10,180 bases of DNA from Mucilaginibacter sp. Lineage in GTDB: Bacteria; Bacteroidota; Bacteroidia; Sphingobacteriales; Sphingobacteriaceae. The stretch's first letter is position 1. Every line of letters starts with the position of its first letter. The stretch is from assembly GCA_014376655.1 (NCBI GenBank), contig JACMRC010000410.1, positions 1-10,180 on the forward strand, given 5' to 3'. Below the pieces are notes generated by a model that saw only the letters and a program-made list of their open reading frames with translations, made no database searches and was not told the origin of the DNA. The position numbers and the translations under genes were made by a program. Of this stretch, positions 1-6,864 are shown piece after piece.

Positions 1-468
1 GGCCATTATCCCGCCTAAAACCAAGCCACCGGCCCAACCTGCGTGTAGCATGCTTAACCATTTTATTTTTTGTTTAGGGAACATGGTTGCTACCACCGGA
101 TTTGCCACCGCCTCAACCGTTCCGTTACCGATAGCACATATAAATGAGCCGATGTACAGCATCCAATATCCGCTGGCAAAAATGGTCAATATAGCCGATG
201 CAATATGGCAGATCACTGCGAATATCATGGCTGTTTTATAGCCTATCTTATCAATCACTAAACTAAAAAGCACTATGCTTATGGCAAAGGGCCAAAGCCC
301 AACACCCGCAATTTCGCCCAATTGTGTTTGGGTAAGGTTAAAATCATGGCCCCATTGCGGCAATATCAACGCGCGCAAAATAAAACCGAACGCGGTAGTT
401 ACCAGTGCTATAAAACAGGCATAAAACAGTTTCATATCCGGCAAAGTCTCTTTAGTTGTAGCAGTCAT
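1..468 (-). CDS. MFS transporter, N-terminal part (cut by window edge)
   Basis: A minus-strand reading frame opens with ATG at 468-466 and stays open to base 1, giving the first 156 residues (MTATTKETLPDMKLFYACFI...). The protein is hydrophobic, with about four evident membrane segments: roughly residues 13-33, 50-70, 77-97 and 100-120. The loop between the second and third spans reads SLVIDKIGYKTAM, a loose form of the MFS motif A (GxxxDRxGRR). A soluble N-terminus followed by paired helices fits a 12-helix major facilitator of about 400 residues, so well over half is missing. It starts 17 bases after the stop of the ThuA/azurin-like protein, on the same strand with no terminator between them, so the two are almost certainly co-transcribed. 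MFS genes often accompany ThuA-type sugar genes in Bacteroidota, so a sugar or oxidised-sugar substrate is inferred; the fragment does not prove specificity. There is no clear Shine-Dalgarno sequence, as usual in this phylum. The family call is firm and the substrate is open. Confidence 0.85.
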   Translation of the reverse strand, partial: MTATTKETLPDMKLFYACFIALVTTAFGFILRALILPQWGHDFNLTQTQLGEIAGVGLWPFAISIVLFSLVIDKIGYKTAMIFAVICHIASAILTIFASGYWMLYIGSFICAIGNGTVEAVANPVVATMFPKQKIKWLSMLHAGWAGGLVLGGIMA

Positions 469-485
469 AACTTAGATTTTAAGAT

Positions 486-3425
486 TTATTTAACAACTTT
501 CATTATGCCGTTCATGATGCGCCAATGGCCGGGGAACGAACAGATAAACGGGTAATCGCCCGCATCAGCAGGTACCCTGAATTTTAGTTTATAGGTTTCC
601 TGCGGATTGATAAGTTTAGTAGCGAACAATACCTCGGCCATTTTGGGTACGTAGTTTTGGTCGATACCTTTTGGATCCTGTGCCAGCTTATCAGCTGCTG
701 CGCCTACTTTATCCAGGCTTCCTTTTTGAAGTATCAACAAGTTATGCTGCATAAAATCCGGGTTGTGAAACTCAACCTCCACCATACTGCCTGCTTTTAC
801 AGTGAATGTTTTGGTGTCATACTTCATGGCGTTTTGCACCACATTTATCTTAACGGTTAGGTCGACTTTTGCACGAGAGATATTGGCCTTTTCTAACGCC
901 GCAATGTTTGCCGCCTTAGTTTCTTCGCCGTAGCCCTTTACATGGGTAGCCATGGCAATAGGTATGGCGCGGCTAATCCAGTAATCGTTAGCGTTTTGCG
1001 GAATTTTCCGGGCGGCCGATAAAAAGTTACCCATATCATGAGACGCAGGCATATCCGCAATAGCTAAAAATGCGGCTAATCTTGTATTTAGGTTGATATC
1101 ATTTAATAAACCTGCCTTTTGAATGGCCTGCATTGATCTGGCTGTTAACGGCAAAACCTGTAAGGCAGCTTTACGTACACCTGCGGATGGATGGGTTAAC
1201 GCTTCTTCCGCTGTAGCCAACGCTTCGGCGTTTGATCCATCCATCAACCCCAAACCTTTTAATGTCCACAACGCATGTATGGCAGGCGCATTAATGCCAA
1301 TAGCATCAATAGTTTTATTACGGATCAAGCCGAATAGCTGGGGTGCTAACTGCTTATATTCCCCTTCAACAATTAGGCGTTGCGCGGTGATGCGCCAAAA
1401 CATATTGTCGCTTTGCAGGCCGGCAAAAAGTTCTTGAGGTTCATTTTTGTCCAGTTTGGTTATGGGCGATGGTTTGGCACCATTGTAAACTATACGATAG
1501 ATACGGCCGTGTGTACGATCGCGCAATGGATTGATATAGGCATTGCCCTTGCCGTTTTGAAAGCCTTTAGGTGTAGGGTTATGTTGGATGATAAAGTTAT
1601 ACCAATCGCTTACCCAAAGCGCGCCATCCGGCCCAACTTCGGCTTGTACGGGTCCCATCCATTCGTCGGCACTCGCTAAAAAGTTCCAGCCATCCTGCTC
1701 TTTAAACCCTGAACCATCCGGCTGCAATATAGCGCGGTGAATAACTCGTCCTGTCGGCTCATTTACAAAACCAATTTTGTTCCAATATTCTTCGGGAAAA
1801 TTACGGGCGGTGTATAAATTATGTCCCGCGGCAGCGGTAAAACCGTTAAACACATCAACCTGGCGCAGGTTTTTGGTTACCACGTGCATGCCATAGTGGC
1901 CCTCGATCTTTTTAACGGATTCCATTCCGTTCATCGCCAATCTCTGTAAGTAAGGCAGGGGTATACCCAAATAATCGCTATGCGAGTTGTTAGCTGTTGA
2001 CACAAAAACGTCAAAGTTTTCAGAGAAGCCTAATCCCCAGGTATTGTTACTGGTTGAGCCCAAATGCTCCAGCTTTTTGCCATCACTGGTAAAACGGTAA
2101 ACAGCCTGGTTGAAGTTGAATTTTTGGTCGCCCACAGTACCGTTAAATCCTGAGTAGCCAACTGTTCCCCAAATCTTATTATCCAACCCATATTTTAGGT
2201 TTGATGGGCCCGCATGGGTATCAAATGTACCCCAGCCGGTTATCAGTTTTTCTTTGATATCAGCCTTATCATCGCCGTCAGTATCTTTTAGAAATAAAAA
2301 GTCAGGCGCTTGCGAAATGATCACGCCACCTCGGGCGAAAACTATACTGGTAGGTATGTTTAAGTGATCGGCAAAAATGGTGAACTTATCCGCCTTGCCA
2401 TCTCCATCTGTGTCTTCGCAAATTTTGATACGGTCAAGCCCCTCGCCTTTGTTTTCTCTTACTGTATTAGGGTAATCAATTGTCTCTAATACCCAAAGCC
2501 TGCCGCGCTCGTCCCATGCCATGGCAATTGGTTTTTCGATATCCGGCTCAGCCGCAAATAGCTGCATTTTAAAACCAACAGGTATTTGCGTTAATAACTG
2601 CGACTCGGCAGGGGATAGAGGTGCCTGCAGCTTAGGTGCCGGGTTACGGTTCTCATAATTGGGAATCTCCGCAACTGTATAAGCTGGGTTTGGCTTAGGT
2701 AGTTTGTCTAACTGTTTTTCTGCCTTTTTACCTACGGCCCATATTACGCCATTCTCCAAAAGCTTTAAAAAGTCGGGGTTTTTCCAGGTGCGCTCATCGT
2801 GGCCGTAGGCTGTGTATAATACACGGCCCTTGCCGTAGGTGTTTGTCCAGGTATAAGGTTCGTGATGATCGCCTTCCACACGTTCTGTTATCACATGGAT
2901 GTCCTTGTTGATCTTTGTATGAACGTAAGTTTCGTCCCAGGTGGTAAAGGCGTTTACATCCTTCATTACGGGGTGTTTTTTGTCGACGATAACCATTTTA
3001 AACGTATCGGTTTTGTGGGTGCTGAACTGGCCGCCGATCATTTTCACAACCTCGTCTGAATTGCGGAAACAATACGACGCGCAATGCAAGGGGATAAACC
3101 CTTTACCGCTTTTTACGTATTGCAATAAAGCTTTCTCCTGCGATTTTGAAATGGTATCGTAATTGGCATATACCATTAAGCCATCATATTTTGCAAGCGT
3201 GGTTTCGTTCAAGTCATCCGGGTTAGTGGTGTAGGTTATATTGATACCATCCTTAAAAAAAGATTGCTGGACAATCTCGGCCAGCTTACCCGATTCGTGG
3301 TGGGTTGCAGTATGCCCCAAGAATAGAATCTCCAACCTATGCGGCGGTTCGCTTTTAATAAATGTACCTTTAATGCTTACTAAGGCCACAAAGCATACTG
3401 CAGCCAGAACTATATATTTCTTCAT
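486..3425 (-). CDS. Secreted ThuA / PVC-type dehydrogenase propeller / HEAT / azurin-like copper fusion protein
   Basis: The protein has 979 residues from ATG 3425-3423. The frame extends upstream to a TTG at 3476, but the ATG places a signal peptide (MKKYIVLAAVCFVALVSIKG) at the N-terminus, so I prefer it; no lipobox is seen. Domains: (1) residues about 30-233, ThuA-like class I glutamine-amidotransferase fold, with GKGFIPLHCASY, MIGGQFSTH, DKKHPVMKDV, WDETYVH and YGKGRVLYTAYGHDERTW. (2) About 273-648, PVC-type dehydrogenase beta-propeller related to glucose/sorbosone dehydrogenases, with two calcium-loop-like DTDGDGKAD and DTDGDDKAD stretches and SADEWMGPVQAEVGPDGALW. (3) About 668-830, alpha-helical HEAT-like repeats. 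(4) About 850-979, azurin-like cupredoxin with QHN (His894) and ICSFPGHWRIMNG (Cys962, His967, Met971), the exact Cys-5-His-4-Met spacing of azurin. Relatives often carry a C-terminal cytochrome c; here no CxxCH exists. Inferred role: periplasmic oxidation or processing of a sugar or glycoside with electrons passed to copper. It is the first gene of an operon with the MFS gene and is divergent from an AraC regulator. The substrate is unknown. Confidence 0.9.
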   Translation of the reverse strand: MKKYIVLAAVCFVALVSIKGTFIKSEPPHRLEILFLGHTATHHESGKLAEIVQQSFFKDGINITYTTNPDDLNETTLAKYDGLMVYANYDTISKSQEKALLQYVKSGKGFIPLHCASYCFRNSDEVVKMIGGQFSTHKTDTFKMVIVDKKHPVMKDVNAFTTWDETYVHTKINKDIHVITERVEGDHHEPYTWTNTYGKGRVLYTAYGHDERTWKNPDFLKLLENGVIWAVGKKAEKQLDKLPKPNPAYTVAEIPNYENRNPAPKLQAPLSPAESQLLTQIPVGFKMQLFAAEPDIEKPIAMAWDERGRLWVLETIDYPNTVRENKGEGLDRIKICEDTDGDGKADKFTIFADHLNIPTSIVFARGGVIISQAPDFLFLKDTDGDDKADIKEKLITGWGTFDTHAGPSNLKYGLDNKIWGTVGYSGFNGTVGDQKFNFNQAVYRFTSDGKKLEHLGSTSNNTWGLGFSENFDVFVSTANNSHSDYLGIPLPYLQRLAMNGMESVKKIEGHYGMHVVTKNLRQVDVFNGFTAAAGHNLYTARNFPEEYWNKIGFVNEPTGRVIHRAILQPDGSGFKEQDGWNFLASADEWMGPVQAEVGPDGALWVSDWYNFIIQHNPTPKGFQNGKGNAYINPLRDRTHGRIYRIVYNGAKPSPITKLDKNEPQELFAGLQSDNMFWRITAQRLIVEGEYKQLAPQLFGLIRNKTIDAIGINAPAIHALWTLKGLGLMDGSNAEALATAEEALTHPSAGVRKAALQVLPLTARSMQAIQKAGLLNDINLNTRLAAFLAIADMPASHDMGNFLSAARKIPQNANDYWISRAIPIAMATHVKGYGEETKAANIAALEKANISRAKVDLTVKINVVQNAMKYDTKTFTVKAGSMVEVEFHNPDFMQHNLLILQKGSLDKVGAAADKLAQDPKGIDQNYVPKMAEVLFATKLINPQETYKLKFRVPADAGDYPFICSFPGHWRIMNGIMKVVK

Positions 3426-3442
3426 GAAAATAACTTTAATAG

Positions 3443-3474
3443 GTTTATACGTAACCGGTGGATTAGGTATAAAC
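3443..3474. promoter_or_regulatory. Inverted repeat in divergent intergenic region, candidate operator
   Basis: GTTTATAC (3443-3450) and GTATAAAC (3467-3474) are perfect reverse complements separated by 16 bases, so the half-site centres are 24 bp apart, close to two helical turns. The repeat lies 18-49 bases upstream of the ATG of the ThuA/azurin-like gene and about 100 bases upstream of the divergent AraC-family gene. This is where a local regulator controlling the operon could bind. Alternatively it forms a hairpin in the operon's 5' leader near the start codon. The sequence shows the symmetry; binding by the neighbouring regulator is inference, and 8-bp AT-rich repeats can arise by chance. 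Confidence 0.4.
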
Positions 3475-3538
3475 AAATATGGCTATCAAATCCTTTTCTT
3501 TTTTGTCAAATTCCGACTGTATTTTATCATAAATTATA

Positions 3539-3546
3539 TAGTTTTA
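3539..3546 (+). promoter_or_regulatory. Possible Bacteroidota -7 element for the AraC-family gene
   Basis: TAGTTTTA matches five of the six fixed positions of the Bacteroidota -7 consensus TAnnTTTG and lies 25 bases upstream of the ATG at 3572, leaving room for a short leader. The expected -33 TTTG is poorly matched (ACTG ending at 3519), so this is only a weak candidate in a very AT-rich stretch. Confidence 0.2.
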
Positions 3547-3571
3547 TATTTTTTAATGCAAATAATCAATT

Positions 3572-4441
3572 ATGAAAGCAGCTATTCATAAGTCGGCTAT
3601 ACCCGAATCACAGATCTTTATGATCAAGTACCTGGAAGATCAGTACTTCGACCCTGTATGGCACTCGCATTCGGAATACCAGTTATTTGTTCCATTGGAA
3701 GGCACCGGCACCCGTTTTATAGGCGATAGTATAAAATCGTTCGCACCAAACGAACTGATATTAACAGGCGCTAACCTACCACACCTTTGGCGCAGCGACG
3801 AGGCTTATTTTGAAAAAAGCAGTTCATTAAAGATACGTGGTGTTGTTGTTTACCTACAGGAAAGTTTACTTGGCGAGCACCTGATGGGGAAAGAAGAAAT
3901 GGTGCAGTTAAAAAAGCTATTTAAAAGATCATCGCGAGGGTTGGAGTTTTATGGCGATGTAAAGAAACAGGTTATTATACTGATGAAAGAACTGGTGCAG
4001 CTAACAGGCTTGGAATCATTTATTCACTTGCTTAGAATTTTAAACTTACTATCTTCTACAAAAGAATATCACTACATCTCACATAATGAATACATCAACC
4101 CATTTAAGGAGAATGAAACAGACAGGATGAGCAGTGTTTATGAATATATCCTAAAGAACTATCGAAAAAAGATACACCTGAATGAATTGGCAGACCTGCT
4201 GTATATGACACCGACATCATTTAGCCGGTATTTTACAACGGCCAACAACAAAGGCTTCGCTAAATTTATAAGCGAACTCAGGGTTAAGCATGCCTGCAAA
4301 TTACTTACAGATACCGACCTAAGCATCGCCACTATTTCAGAACGGTCGGGCTTTAAAACCCTCTCCAACTTTAACAAACAGTTTAAAGACGAAATGAAGA
4401 AAAAGCCTTCGGATTATAAAAAGGAATTTTTGAATATATAG
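3572..4441 (+). CDS. AraC-family transcriptional regulator with N-terminal cupin
   Basis: The protein has 289 residues from ATG 3572 to TAG 4439-4441. The N-terminal half (about 15-100) is a cupin-type ligand-binding domain with WHSHSEYQL, GTRFIGDSI and the conserved LPHLW. The C-terminal domain (about 188-285) is a canonical AraC DNA-binding unit with two helix-turn-helix motifs: LNELADLLYMTPTSFSRYF at about 203-221 and ATISERSGFKTLSNFNKQFK at about 253-272, followed by KKPSDYKKEF. The length is usual for the family. These regulators typically sense a small sugar-like molecule and activate adjacent genes. It is divergently transcribed from the ThuA/azurin-like plus MFS operon across 146 bases, which makes that operon its most likely target, perhaps through the inverted repeat at 3443-3474. 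No Shine-Dalgarno sequence is apparent before the ATG. The family is certain; the effector and target are inferred. Confidence 0.95.
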   Translation: MKAAIHKSAIPESQIFMIKYLEDQYFDPVWHSHSEYQLFVPLEGTGTRFIGDSIKSFAPNELILTGANLPHLWRSDEAYFEKSSSLKIRGVVVYLQESLLGEHLMGKEEMVQLKKLFKRSSRGLEFYGDVKKQVIILMKELVQLTGLESFIHLLRILNLLSSTKEYHYISHNEYINPFKENETDRMSSVYEYILKNYRKKIHLNELADLLYMTPTSFSRYFTTANNKGFAKFISELRVKHACKLLTDTDLSIATISERSGFKTLSNFNKQFKDEMKKKPSDYKKEFLNI

Positions 4442-4587
4442 TAGCATTATTAAATTTATTCAAAACGTTTAGTAGATGTAAAAAGGCCTATCTATTCTTG
4501 GATAACGCAGGTTTGCCGTTTATAAATGAAATAGTATGATAGAAAGTTAAGACCCATTAGTAATTTAGAATATCCATTAGCAGGCCA

Positions 4588-6405
4588 TCAATATTCCCAA
4601 ACACTCTCATAGCCACCCAAGTCCTCTACGTAAGCAATGAGTTCTGCATAGAAAGGTGTTTGTCCCAAAGTTGCGCTGTCACCAACCAGTACAAGTTTCA
4701 GCTTGGCACGGGTCATGGCCACGTTTATACGGCGGTAGTCTGACAGGAAGCCGATGGTACTATCGCTATTACTGCGGGTGAGCGAGATATATACCACATC
4801 CCGTTCCTGGCCCTGGAAACCATCTACCGTATTTACTTCAATGGTTGTTCCTAAAAGCAATTCTTTCAACAGGTTGACCTGCTCTTTATAGGGTGCGATG
4901 ACAGCTATACTTACGACACTGTAGTCCATGGCGGCTATATGCCGTACTATGAATGCGGCTTCCTCAGGGTTAACAATGCTTGTGCCTTCTGCCTGTTCTT
5001 CATAACCTGCGCCGGCGGTATCTATAAAAGTAAATGGTTTGTCGCCTGCTTTCAATAAGCGATTGGCTACCAGTGGGTGAGCAGTCAATTTATTGCTGTA
5101 GAATTTGAGCGATGAATAACCCATGATCTGGATGTTCATGCGGTATTGTTCCACCAATAGTGTCAAAGCTTCAGGATGTAAGTCCGCGCATTTTTCCAAT
5201 AGGGTAATAGTTAACATACTGGGTTGTGATTTTACCGTTGGCGGCAGTTGCAGGTGATCCCCCGCAAGTATAACGCGCTTCGCTTTTAAGATCGGGATCC
5301 AGGCTGCTGGTTCTAATGCTTGGCCGGCCTCGTCCATGACAACCGTATTGAATGCCAATTTCTTAATTGTATAGTGATTGGCACCAACAAGCGTAGCTGT
5401 AATTACCTGTGCTTTGCTGATCACATCATCACTAACAAATTCTTCGATTCTTGCAGCATCACGCATTATACGGTGTGCTTCGTCAAATAGGGCTTTGCGT
5501 TGTTCGCGCTCAGCCTTACCAAAGCTCCGTTTATATTTATGCGCCATATTCTTAAACTCGGCGGCCATTTTTTTGAGTTTCTTGACTTCTTTGACTTGGT
5601 CGTGCCCAGCCATGCGGCTATCCAATGTAAGTTTTTGGAGGCGTTCGGTTACCCGTACCGGGTTGCCTATCCGTAGCACATTTAATCCTATAGCTGATAG
5701 CTTTTCGCTCAAGAGGTCCACTGCGGTATTACTTGGTGCTACCACCAAAATTTGCGGTTCACCTCTTTTAATGAGTTCAGTTATTGCCGCTACCAAGGTT
5801 GTGGTTTTACCGGTCCCCGGCGGGCCGTGCACTATAGCCAGATCCTGTGCGCCAAGTACATTAGATACAGCAGCTACCTGCGAATAATTCAAAGCAGGAT
5901 TAGCGTAATTTGCAGCAACAAATTTTGGACTTTCACTTCCGGTGAGTACCTTGATCAAATGCGCATCTGCTTTCTCTGCCTGCTTCAGCGCAGCCTGCAT
6001 TTCATTATAGCTATGGCTATCAAACAACAGGTCTATACCCAGTTTACCATCATTGGCCCAATCAGGAAGGTCTTCTGTTAATATAGTTACCTTCAATCGG
6101 TCACTGCCTATATAAGTTATTGTCCCATTTACTCGATCTGCGCTGTTGTGATTAGAAAACAAAGCCACTGAACTACCAAACCTTAATTGATGCGACATAT
6201 CTTTATGGGTGGTGCGTTCTGCCTCGACACTCAAATAATCACCGCGCGTTGGCTCGGTATTACGAATAGCGATAGGGTACCAAGCCAATCCTAATTCCCG
6301 TCTACGGGCTGCGCTGGTACCTGCTGTCAGGTTGGTGAAAGCTGCTTCATCGGCCGCGCGTTCTGTTGCTAATCCGATTAAGAGATCTTTAAAATAGTTA
6401 CTCAT
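4588..6405 (-). CDS. Superfamily 1 DNA/RNA helicase, Upf1/IGHMBP2-like
   Basis: The protein has 605 residues from ATG 6405-6403 to TGA 4590-4588. A TTG at 6417 would add four residues, but MSNYFKDLLIGLATER is the usual start of this bacterial family. All SF1B motifs are visible: Q-like LNYSQ (about 172), Walker A GPPGTGKTTT (about 194), Ia VVAPSNTAVDLL, motif II VVMDEAGQALEP (Asp-Glu at 358-359), motif III GDHLQLPPTV, motif IV region VEQYRMN, motif V VNTVDGFQGQERDVVYISLTRS and motif VI NVAMTRAKLKLVLVGD. The first about 140 residues form the beta-barrel 1B-type region. A charged helical segment (about 260-325) fits the stalk. Family knowledge says ATP-dependent 5'-to-3' unwinding of nucleic acid in the cytoplasm. 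It lacks the R3H and zinc-finger extensions of eukaryotic IGHMBP2. It converges on the AraC gene with 146 bases between, and nothing ties it to the sugar locus. It is probably a housekeeping gene of unknown physiological role. Confidence 0.95.
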   Translation of the reverse strand: MSNYFKDLLIGLATERAADEAAFTNLTAGTSAARRRELGLAWYPIAIRNTEPTRGDYLSVEAERTTHKDMSHQLRFGSSVALFSNHNSADRVNGTITYIGSDRLKVTILTEDLPDWANDGKLGIDLLFDSHSYNEMQAALKQAEKADAHLIKVLTGSESPKFVAANYANPALNYSQVAAVSNVLGAQDLAIVHGPPGTGKTTTLVAAITELIKRGEPQILVVAPSNTAVDLLSEKLSAIGLNVLRIGNPVRVTERLQKLTLDSRMAGHDQVKEVKKLKKMAAEFKNMAHKYKRSFGKAEREQRKALFDEAHRIMRDAARIEEFVSDDVISKAQVITATLVGANHYTIKKLAFNTVVMDEAGQALEPAAWIPILKAKRVILAGDHLQLPPTVKSQPSMLTITLLEKCADLHPEALTLLVEQYRMNIQIMGYSSLKFYSNKLTAHPLVANRLLKAGDKPFTFIDTAGAGYEEQAEGTSIVNPEEAAFIVRHIAAMDYSVVSIAVIAPYKEQVNLLKELLLGTTIEVNTVDGFQGQERDVVYISLTRSNSDSTIGFLSDYRRINVAMTRAKLKLVLVGDSATLGQTPFYAELIAYVEDLGGYESVWEY

Positions 6406-6558
6406 AAAGGATGGCAAGTATAGGAAAAAAAAGTTCGCTATAATTGCTATTTTGTTTAATGCTTGAAGGATTCAGCCGCCGAAATCCAGATAAGATCAGC
6501 TCAAAGAAAAGCCGACACGACACCCTTTGCCTGGTTCTCAAGATGAAAAAAAACCAAA

Positions 6559-6599
6559 CGAAAAAAAAGCTGCGATGATAAGGGCAGCCTTTTTTTTCG
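6559..6599. terminator. Bidirectional intrinsic terminator
   Basis: The arms are CGAAAAAAAAGCTGC (6559-6573) and GCAGCCTTTTTTTTCG (6584-6599), pairing over 15 bp with a single bulged C at 6589 and a 10-base loop. The GC core GCTGC/GCAGC is flanked by A8 on one side and T8 on the other, so it gives a stem followed by a U-tract on either strand. On the minus strand it would end read-through from the hybrid regulator gene (stop at 6865) before the helicase gene. It directly follows the tRNA-3'-like sequence on that strand, the position where a tRNA terminator normally sits. A second T8 run lies further on (complement of 6545-6552). Confidence 0.8.
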
Positions 6600-6629
6600 T
6601 GGAGCCGGAGGATCACAGTCGAACCCCTC
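6599..6629 (-). other. Possible decayed tRNA 3' end (T-arm and acceptor relic)
   Basis: On the minus strand, GAGGGGTTCGAC (6629-6618) resembles the 5' half of a tRNA T-arm ending in the TTCGA loop. It is followed by ATCCTCCGGCTCCAC, resembling a T-stem 3' strand, acceptor strand and discriminator base. The 3' sequence is followed at once by the strong terminator, as in real tRNA genes. However, the five-base T-stem does not pair correctly (AGGGG against GTGAT after a seven-base loop), although GAGG and CCTC can still pair around a larger loop. No matching 5' acceptor GGAGCC or anticodon arm lies within 100 bases upstream. It could be a tRNA remnant or attachment-site scar, or a chance resemblance. 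Confidence 0.35.
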
Positions 6630-6753
6630 TTGCCATTTTTAACCTTTTTAGAGCATTTAAAAATAGGTGGTGCAATGACTTGAATTCTATAAATTAAGAA
6701 TTGTTAAAGTATGATTAGACAAGGTTTTCGGTTCAAATATTTTATTTTGGAGA

Positions 6754-6780
6754 ATTAGGGATTGTAATGGAATCTCTAAT
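6754..6780. repeat. Hairpin with 10-bp stem and T-run
   Basis: ATTAGGGATT (6754-6763) and AATCTCTAAT (6771-6780) pair over 10 positions with one G-T mismatch and a seven-base loop. On the plus strand they are followed by ACCTTTTTT, a terminator-like arrangement. The adjacent coding gene is on the minus strand, where the T-run would precede the stem, so a role as that gene's terminator is not supported. It may only stabilise the 3' end of the regulator mRNA. Confidence 0.35.
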
Positions 6781-6864
6781 ACCTTTTTTATTGTTTTAAA
6801 GAATTTAAAAGCTTATAAATAGTTAAATCTTGTACTGTATTATAACTGATTTATTATAAATAAA

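Larger units (their letters stand above)
6406..6864. other. Gene-free stretch between helicase and hybrid regulator genes
   Basis: About 460 bases without a convincing gene. A 72-codon minus-strand frame at 6398-6616 is low-complexity (a run of F and W encoded by poly-T tracts) and overlaps the terminator, so I do not call it. From the left the stretch holds the helicase leader, several A8/T8 runs, a short imperfect hairpin (arms near 6468-6472 and 6483-6487), the bidirectional terminator at 6559-6599, the tRNA-3'-like relic at 6599-6629, an AT-rich hairpin (arms 6635-6642 and 6657-6664), and a hairpin at 6754-6780. The part from 6640 to 6864 is very AT-rich. No intact tRNA cloverleaf could be folded on either strand. 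Confidence 0.6.

Noticed and set aside
1123..1679. Two plus-strand frames of about 100 codons
   Set aside because: They are antisense to the ThuA/propeller gene and show no domain character or start signals.
3426..3476. N-terminal extension of the ThuA/azurin-like protein from a TTG at 3476
   Set aside because: The added 17 residues would bury the signal peptide, while the ATG at 3425 places a classic signal sequence at the N-terminus.
3474..3481. CATATTTG on the minus strand as a -7 promoter element for the ThuA operon
   Set aside because: It has one mismatch to TAnnTTTG, and the nearest TTTG upstream is 25 bases away instead of about 19; it overlaps the inverted repeat, so it is possible but unsupported.
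4554..4580. CCATTAG repeated twice (4554-4560 and 4574-4580) between the convergent genes
   Set aside because: It is a seven-base repeat in AT-rich DNA with no stem-loop or T-run, and is expected by chance; no terminator could be identified in this gap either.
5378..5887. 169-codon plus-strand open frame
   Set aside because: It lies wholly antisense to the helicase core, whose motifs are intact, and its S/A/R-rich translation is typical of a shadow frame.
6415..6422. TATACTTG on the minus strand as the helicase -7 promoter element
   Set aside because: It would place transcription initiation at or within about three bases of the ATG and there is no -33 element at the expected distance.
6398..6616. 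72-codon minus-strand open frame upstream of the helicase
   Set aside because: The translation is low-complexity F/W/R residues produced by T-runs, it overlaps the terminator and the helicase start, and it resembles no protein family I know.
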